Below are positions 23,802-37,177 of a stretch of DNA of 64,000 nucleotides, piece by piece. The notes below the pieces were generated by a model that saw only the letters and a program-made list of their open reading frames with translations, made no database searches and was not told the DNA's origin. The position numbers and the translations under genes were made by a program. Position 1 is the stretch's first letter. Each line of letters starts with the position of its first letter. Origin of the DNA: Tetracentron sinense (Eukaryota > Streptophyta > Magnoliopsida > Trochodendrales > Trochodendraceae); NCBI GenBank assembly GCA_015143295.1, contig CM026566.1, forward strand, positions 6,869,072-6,933,071, read 5' to 3'.

Positions 23802-24679
23802 TGTCACGGCCCAAAACACTTATACACATTACATCCCATACTTGTATAGGTTTTTGAAGCGTGAAGTGAATGCATTTTATAAACATATAAAACCATTCCA
23901 GATCTATAAACATGACGAACATAACTATAAAGTTTAAACAAGTATATAATGCAACTAAGTTCTCAACAAGATTCCTCTCTACAATCACTCCCTCTCAAAA
24001 AGTGACAAAAAGAAATGTTCTTCAATTCTTAGCTCCTCAAGAGCTCCTATAAACCTTTAGATATCTCCTGAAAAGTCAACATAGTAAGGGTGAGTACGAG
24101 GCTCAGCATGATGAACACACTGAACACATGTCACACATGCAACCATCAGTCATTATTACATTTTATGCAATATGCAATTAATGACAACACAAGTCAATTC
24201 ATTTTTTTCATTTGAATTACTTGGTCCACGCTAGGCCTCTAGCAACGCCTCACGACACGATTCTGGATCACACACCTGTACCTCTGTTGTCATCTCTGTT
24301 GTCAGCCTCTCGCAATGCCTCAAGGCCAATGATGACATCACACACCTGTACCTCTATTGGCGGCCCTCAGCAATACCTCAAGGTCACCGATGAAATCGTA
24401 CGCCGTTCACTCAAGTTTAGGTCACCTATTAATCTAACAATTATAATGGTGTAAATAATAAAAAATGTGTTATATCTTACCCGCTATGGCGTCCCATACC
24501 ACACATAACATGGCCGATCTAACTCAAGTTATTAACCAAGGTAAGCTAGCTATATTCTTCTCGTTATAGCTCTATAGCGTCCTATATTACCATAGCAAGT
24601 CCGATCTAACTAAACTGGGTAAGGTCTACGAATTTAAACAATTTCACCAATATTCCCCGATATCGTAGGGTAAAAGATG
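23802..24679 (-). mobile_element. LTR-like fragment (Gypsy type), edges uncertain
   Basis: It starts TGTCACGGCCCAAAAC, like minus-oriented Gypsy LTR termini, and carries a GCTGAGCCTCGTACTCACC-type motif also seen in the Del/Tekay LTRs. Three imperfect units around CACACCTGTACCTCT repeat at 24230-24410. It is cut at 24680 by a solo LTR. Its other end was not located. Confidence 0.45.
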
Positions 24680-24684
24680 CCCCT

Positions 24685-27214
24685 TATGAGCATGAGAATT
24701 TACCACCTTTCCTTCCGGCCTGGGCCTTGCGGAGGAACGACGCTAAATGTTTATTTGGGACCAGCCACCTATGTAATTATAGGGGAAAATGATCTCGAAT
24801 ATGGCAATGGATAATAGCCTATGGTCTGTTTAGAGGGTCTAGGTAAGAGATTCGATTAAGTCTTAAGGAAGGTGTTAGGCATCCTAGGACCCCCATATGA
24901 AGATGGTAACCTACTCCCCAAGTCTAAGTCAATTAAGGTGAATTTCAAAAGGAATTTGAACTTGTCATTTTGATATGTTGATTAAGAGACAAACCAAAAC
25001 TGGAAGGGAAACTACCCTAGGGGAGGTTCCTGTTCAGGGTTGCCTACATATCCAGCTTGGTGGGATCAGACCAGTGTAGTTCGTTCGAAAGACGGGTGTT
25101 AGGTTGATTGATTGCATGTTTTGATATTTTTGATTATTTGAATCTTTTGGGTTTTTTTTAGTAGTTTAGGCTCATGTGCCGAGCATAAGGACAATTTAGC
25201 TCATGTAGGAGTATGGGGAGCAGTCAAGCTCACTAAGATTGATTTTTTGGGGTTTTCTGAATATTTAAATGTTTTTGTCTTTTTGTTTTTATTTGGTAGT
25301 TTAGGCTCATTTTGGAGCATGCCCTAAGTAGTTTAGGCTCGTGCAGGTATAGAGCATACCCTAAGCAGTTTAGGCTCATGTAGGTATGGAGCATACCCTA
25401 AAATTAAACTATTTAATATCTAAACTAAAAACATATTTTAAAGCTAATTAGAAGCTATCCTAAAATCAGATTTTAATTAATTAAAACTAAAAACTTAGTT
25501 AGAACTATCCTAATGAACTAACCTAACCACTAACTAAAAATCAGATTTTAATTATCTAAAACTAACCTAAAAACAGATTCTAACTAACCTAAATCAATTA
25601 GAAATTAAACCCTAAATCTAATTTAACTAACTAAAAAGGAATTTAACCTTAAAAAAGATTATAACCTAATGATTTAATCAATTTATGAGCGAACCTAAAA
25701 CTAACCTAAACTCAGAGTGGAATTACTTAACAATTATCCTAGGACTAAAAATCAGAATTAAATTATTTAACAACTAAACTAAAAATAAACTAAATACATT
25801 AGAAAAAAATGGTTTTAATCTAATTAAAAATAAACTAGAAGCTAATCTAACATTATGCTAAGTAAACAGATTTTAATCCAACTAATCTAGAGATTTAATC
25901 TACTCTAAAGCTAAAAAGAAAAACTAATACTTATATTGCTACAGCCGTGGAGGAGAGGGGTTCTAAGGTTTGCGGCTTTGTGGAAGAGCGAGCAAAGAGA
26001 GAGGGAGAGAAGGGTGTAGCAGATGCTGCCGTTGAAGGGCGCCTGAAGTGAGATGAGGGCCTGCATTGGACGGGTTACAGATGGGGCAGCAGCTGCTTCT
26101 GCGAGTGAGAAAGGAGGTGGGGGCACTGCTTTATGTGGGATGGGGGCTGTTGTTGCCGTTGCTGCTCAAAGAAATGGAGAAGGCTGAATCTGGTGCTGAA
26201 TGTCTGGCCGATCTGAGAGAGAAACCCATTTTGCCGCTGCCGAGAAAGCAAAGGGAAAGAAAAACAAACAAAAAGAAAAGAGAAGAGAATGAGAGGGAGA
26301 GGACAGAGTGTGAGTGGAGGGGATGGGGCTCTGTGCATGAAGAGGGGTCCAACCGAGAGAGAGGAAAAGAAGGGTTTGGTGGTGGCCAAACTGTGAGAGA
26401 GGGGTTGAGTAAGTGTTGGGGGTTTTGGCTTAACTGTTGGTTAAGGTGTGTGGTTTTTGGTATAGGGTGTGCTTTGTGTGGGGTGTAAACCGTGAGATAT
26501 ATGAGTGAGAGAGAATGTGAGAGGAGTGAATGGGTGAAGCCATGTGAGGGTGAATGCTTGAGAGATATGAGAGAAAAAAGGGGTTTCAGTGATGAGTGAG
26601 GGAGGTGAGGTTAGGTTAGGTAGGAGATGGATGGGGTGTGAGGCTTGAGATGTGAGTGGGCTATGAACCCTTGGGGTGTTTGGTTTTAGATTATGAGACA
26701 TAGGGTTACTATTTATAGAAGGGAGAGGTGAAAGTAGGGGCATGGGTGAGAGGACGTGAGAGAGAGGGAATGAGTGGAGAAAGAGGAGGAGTTGGTGGAG
26801 GTGGAGTATGTTAAGGCCTAAGGGTGAGAGACATGTGAGGGGGTAGATAATGAGAGGAAGTGAGAGAAAGGGAGTGAGTGGCGAGAGAGGACGAGTTGGT
26901 GGAGGTGGAGTATTGTAAGGGGTGAGAGACATGATGGGTGTATTTGTAAATGGGTTATGGGTAATTGGGTATATAGGTGGTTTGTAAATGGGTGATGGGT
27001 AATGGGTTGAATGAATATGTTAAGGCTTGGGCTAAGCTTGGGTAATTGGGCCTTGGATTGGGATTGAGTATTCAAGCTTAGGTTTGGGTATTTTGGTGTT
27101 GAATTGGGCTTTGGGCTCGAAAATGGGGTGTGGCTGAGGGCTTTGGTTGATGCCTTGGAGCTCTGAAGAAGAAAGTAGAAGAGGAAAAGGGGGTGCAAAA
27201 ATGGGGTGCTTACA
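24685..27214 (-). mobile_element. Tat-like solo LTR C, 2530 bp
   Basis: On the minus strand it starts TGTAAGCACCCCATTTTTGC and ends ATGCTCATA. It is flanked by an exact 5-bp target duplication CCCCT (24680-24684 and 27215-27219). Near its 3' end it shares the AGGTAAGAG...TTAAGTC block with the other Tat LTRs, but it lacks their AATGGCGGTA hairpins, so it is a related but distinct subfamily. The purine-rich zone 25960-27190 creates long open frames on both strands (such as 26066-26488 and 26441-26932) that are low-complexity artefacts. Confidence 0.85.
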
Positions 27215-27239
27215 CCCCTTACATGTTTTTTTTCTTACA

Positions 27240-27600
27240 AAATATCCCCGATATTTCTAAATATCGCTCGATATTTCCGTTATATGTCTTATAAGTTAGG
27301 GGACATTGAATGAAATGTTGACAATATATTGTCGATATCGACGATATATGACGATATCGCACCCCCCGAGATATCTGTAACTTTGAAATTTCGACGAATC
27401 GATTTCACAGGGTCCTTCTAAATCTATACAAGGTATTATAAATTTTACAAATTTTCACAAATATCGTGCGATATATTTGAAATATCAAATGATATTTTGG
27501 ATATATCGTGCAATATTTGTAAACAAAGTTAAGTTTTTTCTTTGCAAAAAATCGTATGATATCGTGTGATATATGGGATATAACGGCACGTTATATAAAG
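27240..27600. repeat. ATATCG-rich repeat
   Basis: CGATAT and ATATCG words recur densely. A similar patch lies at 29170-29255 (GTGCGATATCAATATTTAG), which could be the other end of the same AT-rich DNA element. No coding capacity is recognised; the assignment is tentative. Confidence 0.4.
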
Positions 27601-27877
27601 GGGGGTTTGGGTTTTTGCCATTTTTGAGTGAAACTTCTCATCGAAGGATTCCATTGAAGGCTTGGGAGCTTGGGGGAAAAGGAAACATATGGAAAGTCGA
27701 AGACCACAATTGGGAAAGTCGAAGACCACGAGAAATTTCTTGGCAAGGTAATTGATTTCTTCAAATTGACTTATTTTAGGGAGAAAATTTTGGGAAAACT
27801 TAAAATTTTCAAATTTGAAGGTTAATACTAGTTCAAACCAAAAAAAAAAAGAAAAAGATTAATACTGGATCAAGTGA

Positions 27878-27919
27878 TATATACTCACATACTACTACAG
27901 TTATGTACGTGAGTATATA
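27878..27919. repeat. Stem-loop with 11-bp perfect arms
   Basis: TATATACTCAC (27878-27888) pairs with GTGAGTATATA (27909-27919) around a 20-nt loop. No element boundary is obvious here. Confidence 0.6.
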
Positions 27920-28090
27920 CCATGGTTCTATCATCAGATAAACTGGGCAAAATATTGTACTTAATACTTATGTGGAGAACTAGTACTATCGTTAGCCTAG
28001 TCAGGACATAATGACTTTGACCCTCCATGTAACTCCATGTGTCTGTGAACTTGTGATTGTAGTTGCTGAGGTTGGATACTTGGAGTTGGA

Positions 28091-28896
28091 TAGGGGTAGA
28101 ACCAGGATTTTTTATTAGGGGGGCACACGATGGGTGATTGGAAATGGTAGTAATTATTGATGGACTTTGTGGAGAAAGATTAAGCGGGTACGAAATATTC
28201 CGAGTCTCGGAGGATAGGGGTTATGTCCCTAATTTTTTTTTAGAACTAAGTTCTTGGGCTATTTTGTCAATACATATCTTACAAGTACCATTTTTCCTTA
28301 TTTATGGGGCATGTGTCCCCTTGCCCCATGGCTATGCCTAATTAAATAATTAAATGAAATGGTATAAAAGATATATTTTGTTTTCAAGTGAGACAGTTGC
28401 TCCCTTGCCTCATAGTTATGTCATATTTAATAATTAAATAATATAGTATAATTATTTTGGGAGACAATTGTCCCCTTGTCTCATGATTATGCCCAATTAA
28501 ATACTTAAGCAACTTAATATTTAAAAAAGGAAATAGATAGCAGACCACACATTCGGCTACCTAGCCGAATGCCGGTCCTCATTGGTTCACGTCCCCCTTT
28601 TTAACACCCACAAAATGTGGTTAGGATTCACTCATCCCTAGGGGTTCATCCAACTAACCTTGGTTTTTAGAAAAGAAAAATAAGTAAATAAACTATTAAC
28701 CTTAATTTAGTTAAACTTCACCACAATTAAAAGGGGTGTTAAAAAGGACACGTGGTCCGTGAACTCTATAAAAAATACTTTTTTCTCAAAAGTTAGGGCA
28801 CCTGCTCCATTCCCATGATTATACCCTTTAAAAAGGGTTTTCGAAAGTTGAGTGGGAGCACATGCCCCCATAGGTCCCCACTTGGCTCCACCCTTA
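28091..28896. mobile_element. hAT-like non-autonomous element, 806 bp
   Basis: The TIRs are TAGGGGTAGAACCAGG and, from the right, TAAGGGTGGAGCCAAG. They are flanked by an exact 8-bp duplication GAGTTGGA (28083-28090 and 28897-28904). The inside holds three diverged tandem units of about 70-80 bp (28304-28510, built on CCCCTTG and ATTAAATAATTAA) and a nested foldback (28585-28764). There is no transposase. Confidence 0.78.
28585..28764. mobile_element. Foldback MITE 4, same family style as the promoter foldbacks
   Basis: The arms are inverted copies beginning GTTCACG, with a CCTTTTTAACACCC block and a CACGTG core in the right arm. The layout resembles foldback 3 at 19157-19519. A separate hairpin ATTCGGCTA/TAGCCGAAT sits just to the left (about 28551-28571). 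Confidence 0.6.
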
Positions 28897-28904
28897 GAGT
28901 TGGA

Positions 28905-31020
28905 TATACCATTATTGATGAATTAACTATTATCTATGAAACTGATTGCATTTTAGTTAATTGTTATACTTAATTGAGAAATATTATTGAATATACATTG
29001 TCGTTAGCGTCAGCGCACATCTTTGGCCCCCTTCTTATTGCATCCCTTATATACATTGTTGTTTTTTTAAAATTTTGGATTCTCATGTCTGTATTGACAT
29101 CTATTTTAACATCTCTTGAAGTTTCATTGAAAAATTTCATGTTTATCATTTTTGTTTTTCCAAAATTTCCCTCCACATGCGATATTGTTCCCACAATATC
29201 GATATATCTTTTTTCCATGGTTCGACATATCGTGCGATATCAATATTTAGAACTTTGGCAGTGCTTATAAGATCATTCTAAGGTGTTAGCATCATGTTTG
29301 AAACATAGTATCAAACTGCGGTAACTTCAGTGGTGTCCGAAGCGAAATCCTTATGTATATTAAAAATACTAAATTTCCTGAAATCTTTCGGTAAACTTCA
29401 ATAGACTTAGGTAAATGTTGACCGTAACAGAAAATTTAGTAGGAAAATACCGAACTTCGGTGGAAGTTCACCGAAATCACTAAACTTCGGTAAAAATAGC
29501 TCTATGGTTGTAGACTCGGTATTTTCTTCATTCACTGCCGTTGTCGAAATTTCAAAAGGTTAATTGCCACTCTTCTATTCTTTCATTGACTACTTCCCTT
29601 GTTCTCTTTTGAAATGAGAAAAACATTTGATTTAAAGAGGTAATGCCGTAATGTGTTAAATTCACTTACTTTTAAATGTACTTTCCTCAAAGGAAAAACA
29701 TTTGTTACTATCTTCCATTAAGAGAAAGACATGTGCCTTGAAAGAGAGTGTTGCTAGCATAATCTTTATTATAAAGTGTAAACCATTAGTTGGGTGTGCT
29801 TGCTAGTGCAAGCTTACTTCAATTGTTATTTATCACAAATTTGTACATTTTTAATAAAGTGTGGTGAAAAGAGAGAGTAATAGGGGTATTTTGAAATATA
29901 AAAAATTTGATTAATAGGAATATTTTAAGAAATAAAAATTAACTAGGGCATTTTAAAAAATAAAAAAATCCCAAGGTATTTAATACAATAGACAGTGGAA
30001 AGAGTGATTAATAGGGATAATTTGAAAAATCAAAAATTTAATTTAAACAAGGGTATTCTAAAAAATAAAAAAAATTGATTAATATGGGCAGTTTGGAAAA
30101 TCAAAACTTGTACAAATGAAGCAATAGAAAAATTGATTAATATAGAAATTTTGAAAAAAGATAGATTAACTGGGGTATTTTGGAAAAAATATAAATTTTA
30201 ATTAAGAGAAATATTTTAGAAATAAAAAATTATTTAATAGTGCAAACGAGATATAGAATGAGTAACAGGGTATATGAGTGGAACATACAAATGAGACGAC
30301 AATGGAAGACAATAGGTGCTTGGTTTTTTTTTGTAAACATTTGAAATTGTAAGGGTAGTATTGGAATACAAGAATGATACAAAAATGAGACATGTGATGT
30401 GATGGCTAGCTTTTGTGAAAAGATAGAAGTATAGAGGCATTATTGAAATAGATAAATGAGCAATATGGTTATAAATTATGAGTTGTGCACTATTATTTCT
30501 GTTTCATTTGAAATGTATTGGACCATTTCTCTTTATTTCATAGTCAAGACAATGGAGGTCATTGTAAATGATCTTCACCTTTAATATTATTCATAGTTCT
30601 CTCTCCATCTCCCTCTCACTCCCACAGTCACGACTCACGCAGATAAAAAAAAGAAAAAAATAGAGGTCCAAGACAAATAGACAATGCATGTCACTTAATA
30701 TTATTCTCACATTTGATACTTTACATATTTGCATCTAGTAATATAATAAATTCTTGATGTGTATTTATGCTTAAGTATTGAATCTCTTAAGTTTCATCTT
30801 AAATTTTCAATGTTTCCTTAAAGTTTCTTAGACTTCTTTAATTTTTACATAACTTAGACTTCCTCGAAATATGTCAACTTCCTTGCTACAAAAGTTTATA
30901 CTGAAACCGAATTTTATACCTTGGGTTGAAAGGTGTCATGGGTTATACCATCTCTTCTCAGCAGGGAGCGTTTGTGGGTGGGTGGGTGGGTTGGGGGGTG
31001 GGTGGGTAGACAAGTTCAAG
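28905..31020. other. Intron stretch: degenerate repeats and a G-rich run
   Basis: No gene is seen. A patch with recurring TTCGGT (29320-29500) looks like a MITE remnant. At 29870-30200, about 30-40-bp units built on GGTATTTTGAAAAAT and TTGATTAATA repeat irregularly. The remainder is AT-rich. Confidence 0.5.
30976..31007 (+). repeat. G-quadruplex-prone run
   Basis: Four GGGT units followed by a GGGGGG block and two more GGG tracts fit the canonical G3+N1-7 pattern on the + strand, which is also the sense strand of the FRS intron. Confidence 0.8.
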
Positions 31021-31640
31021 ACAATTTATTGGTAGCCAATGAGAGTGTGGACAAGCGTATTAGATCAGAAACCGAAGGCATATAAATTCGACATGAAGAA
31101 GGCATACAATCATGTCAATTGGAAGTTTCTAGATTACGTGATGGACCGAATGAGTTTCTACATTAACTCATTAAGTGGAGGCAATGGATGTTAGTCTCGT
31201 TTTTATCCTTCTAAATGGGAGTCTGGTTGGATATTTTAAAAGTTCCAAAGGACTAATACAAGGGGAACCCGTATCTAGAGGAGAAGGGCTTTGCCAGGAG
31301 AATTTGAGGATTTTTCATCTTTAATATGTGTATGGCACCCTAGTATTTTGGCGGTGTCTTATGTCGGCAATTGGCACACCTTAGATATTTGTTTAGGTGC
31401 TTCGAAGAAGTATCTGGTCGTAGGGTCAGCTTGGGAAAGATCGAGCTTGTACGGGTCAGAGTGGTTTCGACTTCCGAACTTAGAAGAACTCGCAACGTCT
31501 TGGGGTTGTTAGCTCACTTAAATAAGCAGATAACGAAGAGTCTCCATCATATTGCAGGAGCTTCAAAATCATTTATCGGCGATTGTAATGTCGAAACTTT
31601 GAAGATATTCATCCATCAGAACACTCTTGTGAATGGTTCT
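31020..31640 (+). pseudogene. L1-type LINE reverse transcriptase fragment
   Basis: The translation near 31080 reads KAYKFDMKKAYNHVNWKF, the conserved LINE RT block. Further on, LGxxLRYLFRCFEEVSGRRVSLGK and IELVRVRVV match the later RT region of plant L1 ORF2. Several frame changes separate the matches. Both ends are missing, so this is a dead fragment. Confidence 0.75.
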
Positions 31641-31731
31641 CCAAGAAAAGAAACCAATATGAGGAGGTACTTTCTTCAAACAAATCGATGCAAACTCTGA
31701 GAAGGATAACGGATATGAGATATGTCCCAAT

Positions 31732-32068
31732 CATAGTTACCAAATTCCTGTTTTGTACCCATATAATACTTTTAAGGGGTCACCGTTTAAAACGATGTAC
31801 TTTTACTATGTTACGTATTATACGTGTATCGCTGTATAATACTTGTTTAATATGCAAATTCCGAATTAAATGCATATAATGCACATATTTTTGCCTTACT
31901 TTTATCGTGTTAAACGCATATTCCGTATTAAATGATTATTATTAGTTAATCATGATTTTTATTTATTTATAATTATTATATTTTTAAAATTTTCTGTACT
32001 TTTGCCGTGTAACACTCGTACTTCCCAAATGGATCAATGCTGTATTATACTCGTACTTGGTAACTATG
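31732..32068. mobile_element. hAT-like MITE, 337 bp
   Basis: The TIRs are CATAGTTACCAAATTC and, from the right, CATAGTTACCAAGTAC. They are flanked by an exact 8-bp duplication GTCCCAAT (31724-31731 and 32069-32076). The interior is AT-rich with TATAATAC/GTATTATAC words. The Copia element that follows begins exactly at the end of the right target duplication. Confidence 0.82.
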
Positions 32069-32076
32069 GTCCCAAT

Positions 32077-35000
32077 AGTTGGTTTAGTTTGTGAGGTTAT
32101 TAAGATTAGAAGTTAGGGTTTAAGAGAGAGAGAGGAAGAAGAAGAAGAAGAAGAAGGAGAAGGAGATTAGGTTTAAGGAAAAATAGTGAGAGATTAATGA
32201 TCTCTCTCATACACTTTATTATTTATATTCCACTAATGGTCTACTATTAGTATATAAGAGCTATTAATAGAAGACCCACAATACCATATATATAAGAGTT
32301 ACATAAAGACAAGACCCATAGCAATAAAGCCTATAAAGCCTTATTCAACACTCCACCTCAAGTTGGTGCATAGATATCACTAATGCCTAACTTGCCAACA
32401 ATATTTCGGAACTGAGTACCACCAAGACCCATATTCAACACATCAACTATTTGATCTTTTGACTTCTCAAACAGGATGCAAATATACGCCGCCTTCAACT
32501 TCTCTTTGATGAAATGACGATCTACCTCAATTTGCTTGATCCTGTCATGCTATATTGGATTATGAGCAATACTAATATCGGCTTTATTATCATAATATAA
32601 GGTCATGGGGCCTTCAGTAGGAAGCCTAATCTCACTCAGGAGTAATCTGATCCAAAGCAATTCACATACTCCATGTGCTATGTCTCTAAACTCTGCCTCT
32701 GCATTGGATCTAACAACTACATTCTGCTTCTTACTTCTCCATGTGACAAGGTTATCTCCAACCATGGTGCAATACCTGGAAGCAGAGCGTCTATCAGAAA
32801 CCGAGTCAGCCCAATTTGTGTCAGTGTAGGCTTCAGCCCTTAAGTTCCCATTACAGGTATACAACAAACCCTTCCTAGGAGATGACTTCAAGTAGTGAAG
32901 GATTTGATTCACTACCTCCAGGTGCCCAGTAATTGGTGAATGCATGAATTGATTGACTACACTGACAACATAAACAATGTCTGCCTGGTAAATGACAGAT
33001 AAATAAGCTTGCCAACAAGTCTTTGGTACCTTACAGCATCTGGCAGATGTTCCCCACTAGCTTCATTGAGTTTATGATTAGGGTCTATAGGTGTATCACA
33101 TGGCTTACATCTCATCATGCTTTTCTTCTCCAGTAAGTCAAGTACATACTTGCGCTGAGAGACAAATATGTCCTTAGATATGACAACTTCAATTCCAAGG
33201 AAATACTTTAAAAGACCTAGATCTTTGATCTCAAATTCCTTTGCTAACTTGCCCTTCAGAGATTCTATCCCATCCAAATAATCACCCGTTACAATAATGT
33301 CATCCACATATACAATCAAGACAATCACTTTCTGACACGACCGCTTGTGAAACAATGTGTGGCCTATTTGACTTTGTCTGTAACCATTTTCACCACAGCA
33401 TCACGAAAATGCTCAAACCATGCTCTAGGGGATTGCTTCAGTCCATATAGAGCCTTCTTAGCTTACACACTTCCCTTCATCTGAGGGGCATTCGAATCCA
33501 GGAGGAGGTACCATATACACTTCTTCCTCTAAATCACCGTGAAGAAATGCATTCTTCATATTAAGCTAAAACTATGGCCAATTCTTATTGATTGCAAGAG
33601 AAAGGACCCTCACTGAGTTCATTTTTGCAACTAGAGCGAATGTCTCCTGATAGTCTATGCCGTAAGTCTGAGTATACCCCTTTGCAACCTAGCGAGCTTT
33701 GTATCTCTCAACTAAGCCATCCGAGGGGTGTTTTACTTTAACCACCCACCTACATCCAACCGGCTTCTTCCCTCTTGGTAGGTTGACTATATCCCAGATA
33801 CTATTTTTTTCGAGTGCACACATCTCTTCTTTCATAACCTATTTCAATTCTGGTTGAGAGAGTGCATCTACTAAACTGATAGGGACAGACACAGAAGACA
33901 AAGCCCAGACAAACGAACAATACGAAGAAGACTGGTAAGACGCAACATTAGAGATAGGATGTTGAGTACATGTCCTAGTGCCTTTTCTAAAGCGCAATAG
34001 GAATTTCAGACTCAGTAATGTCAGGACTAGAATGAACAATAATGTTACCTGGATCAAAAGAGGTCTCTTGGTATGGCTCATGATGTTCTTTCTGCATTCT
34101 CTTGTATACCTACAATTCTTTGATCACATGTTCATACTCCCCTTGTCTACATTCACTATCAGAGGAGAAAATAGAAATAGGAAGAGAAGAAGATATCTCT
34201 TCATTGATACTCTCCCCCTGACGAGAAGTCTCAGTGGCAAAAAAATACGGAGTAGACTAAAAAAATGTGACATTCATAAATATGAAGGACTGACGAGAAG
34301 GAGGATGATAAACATTTAAACCCCTTTTGTTGAGGAACATAATCAAGAAAGATACATCGAAGAGTCTTAGGATCAAGCTTTGTGCGAGCAGAACGAGCAA
34401 TATGCATAAAGCAAATACATTCAAAAATTCGTGGGGCCACTAAAACAAGGGTGTGGAAGGGGATAACAGGGAAACAGGAGATTAGAACTCCAAAATTTGG
34501 GAAGACATCCGATTAATTAAGAAAGTAGCAGTCAAAACAACATCAGACTAGAAAAGTTTAGGCACATTCATAACAAGCATAAGCGAGCGAGTGACTTCCA
34601 ACACATGTCTATTTTTTTGCTCAGCCATACCATTTTGTTGAGGTGTGTTAGCACAAGAAGTCTAATGAATGATATCATGAGAATCAAAAAATGTAGCCAA
34701 ACTAGTGGACATATATTCCTCCCATTATTTGAACGAAGGACTTTAATTGAGGCATTAAACTGAGTGACAATCATTGTATGAAAAGAAGGAAAACAGTGCC
34801 AACTTCACTCTTAGATTTTAACATATACGCCCACACGATGAAGTAACAGGGGATGGTTCCCACACATCAGAATGCACGAGAGAAATTGGTGAATTGCATT
34901 TATTACCACTATAGGGATATGAAGTCGACAATATTTTTCAAATTCGCAAATTTCACACCGAAAAGAAGAAAACATACTAGAAATAGATAAATGCGGAAAC

Positions 35001-37172
35001 AAACGCCTAAGAAGAGAAATGGAGGGTGGCCGAGACGTTTGTGCCACCAGTATAAGTCCTCACAGATACGGTCCTCGCTCCTCATGGCCCGTACCTATCG
35101 TCGTCCTTTTCGTTTCTAAGTCCTGAAACGCATAATGAGAATGAAAGAAAGTGACGCTACAGTTCAATGATTTGGTAATATGGCTAGCAAATAAAAGATT
35201 CAAGGTGAACTTAGAGGTAAAGGATTTGGTAATATGGCTAGCAGATAAAATATTCAAGGTAAACATGAAGAATAGAGGAAAAGGACGTAGAGGGTATGCC
35301 ATCAACACTCCCCTTACTCGCAATGGATGATAAAGTACCATCCGCAACTTTAATTTTGTGTCTACCAGAATCAATAAAGTAAGATGAAAAAAAGGAAGAC
35401 ATACTAGTCATATGATCAGATGCTCCTGAATCAATGATCCATGAGCGACTATGATCAGAAACAAATGCACTGAGAGCTGAGGTTAAGGTACCTGATTAAG
35501 GGATTGAGGCGACACTGGCAATACTCGGTGTCTCCAACTAGGACATAAAACGGCAGAAGTCATCGATCTCATCTCGAGACAGGTGAGGGCTATCAGGTGG
35601 AAGTACAGTAGTAGATACTGGGTTGTGGATGTAACAGAGTTTGCACTCGAACCACCCACCCCCCGTGGGGGATGAACGACTATGTAGATCCCAACAAGTG
35701 TCTTTTGTATGACGTGTGCACCAACAGTGGTCACATTTAAGTTTGTCCCGATCATCAGTAGAAGGTCCAGAAGAATCCAAAACGATCACCTCTGCCACTA
35801 CCACCACTCTTACCTCCTTGTTGGAATGAGGAGGTTAGTGCATATCTATCAATAATGGGAGGAGGGAGCATAACACTCTGACGACAGTCCTCACGGTGTA
35901 AGTATGCACAGACCTCATTAGGGGGTGGGGCCGGTTATCCCTTTGCTTGAGTAGTGAGATACTCTGATGCAACTCATAAACACGGGTTGTACCCCCTATC
36001 TCAGAATAGGTCTATGTCACGGCATCCCATATAGCTTTTGCAGAAGGAAGGAATAGGTAGGCACTACTGATGTTTGACTGCATAGAGTGGATCTATAGAC
36101 TTGGGAGTGTAAATTGTACCTTTTAAGTGTTCCATCTTCCCCTTGCCTTTAACAAACAACTTCGCAAATTTATACTAAGCCAGAAAATTTGTCCCATCTA
36201 ACTTCAGTGTAGTAATTTGGAGGTTTGGTGCATCACTAGCATTAACCCCAATAATCCTCCACCCTGTATAGGGATACTAGAGGACTGACTAACCTCAAAT
36301 TCATCCATCATTAATGTCACAAGACTATTTTACACAAATCAACAAGCTAGGGTTCCACAACTCAAAAAACACCCAAAAGTACCTCCACAATGGGTAGAAT
36401 AGTCAAAAACACCAAAAAAAGCAACCTGACAACAACGTAACAGTGTTCGGGATAATAGAAATCCATGGAATAGCTCCCACCAGCCATATACCAATTTTCA
36501 AGTAACAAAAAATGACCCCAACAGTAAAAAAAAACGGTAATTATGGGGGTGAAAAACCTTCCCTGGACATTCAATACTTCTCTGATCTTCACGAAACTTG
36601 TTTCAATCCGTCAATATTTATCATAGGATCAAACACAATAGGTTTAAGTCCCAAAAAAATACCTAAATCAATCGCACAATCCAAAAAACCAGATCTTAAT
36701 TTTTTTTCTAATTTTTGGCGAAAACTTTTAAAAAGTACATCTTCGGATCTCAGAAAATTCTCAAAAAATATTCAAAAATCTCAGAAAATCACGATCTATT
36801 ACTTGGAATCAAAAAAAAATTCGAGTGCTAAAAATTCTTACGTGTCAATCTGTACGGTTCCGTACGGCTTACGTCAGCATTCCTTTGAGTTCTTCCTGCT
36901 GATTTGTACTCCTTGGATCTTCTCTTTGACTCTGATACCAAGTTGGTTTAGTTTGTGAGGTTATTAGGGTTAGAAGTTAGGGTTTGAGAGAGAGAGGAAG
37001 AAGGAGATTAGGTTTAGGGAAAAATAGTGAGAGAGATTGATCTCTCTCACACTTTATTATTTATATTCCACTAATGGTCTACTATTAGTATATAAGAGCT
37101 ACTAATAGTAGACACACAATTCCATATATAAGAGATAACATAAAGACAAGACTCATAAAACCTTATTCAACA
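32077..37172 (-). mobile_element. Ty1/Copia retrotransposon with both LTRs, minus strand
   Basis: Fossil element of about 5.1 kb. The LTRs lie at 32077-32350 and 36951-37172. On the minus strand they start TGTTGAATAAGG, and the primer-binding site TGGTATCAGAGTC follows the right-hand LTR (36938-36950). The polypurine tract TTGAGGTGGAG (32351-32361) precedes the other. Parts on the minus strand: gag with a zinc knuckle (about 35550-35800), integrase (about 34250-35050), reverse transcriptase with YVDD (about 32960-33900) and RNase H (32550-32945). The candidate target duplication is CCAAT/CCAAC. By hand, the LTRs differ by about a dozen substitutions plus indels, so the insertion is moderately old. 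The coding region is broken in many places. Confidence 0.88.
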
Positions 37173-37177
37173 CCAAC

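Noticed and set aside
26066-27198. Overlapping long open frames on both strands (up to 163 codons)
   Set aside because: They lie inside Tat-like solo LTR C in a purine/pyrimidine-skewed zone. Skew removes stops on both strands. The translations are low complexity without domains.
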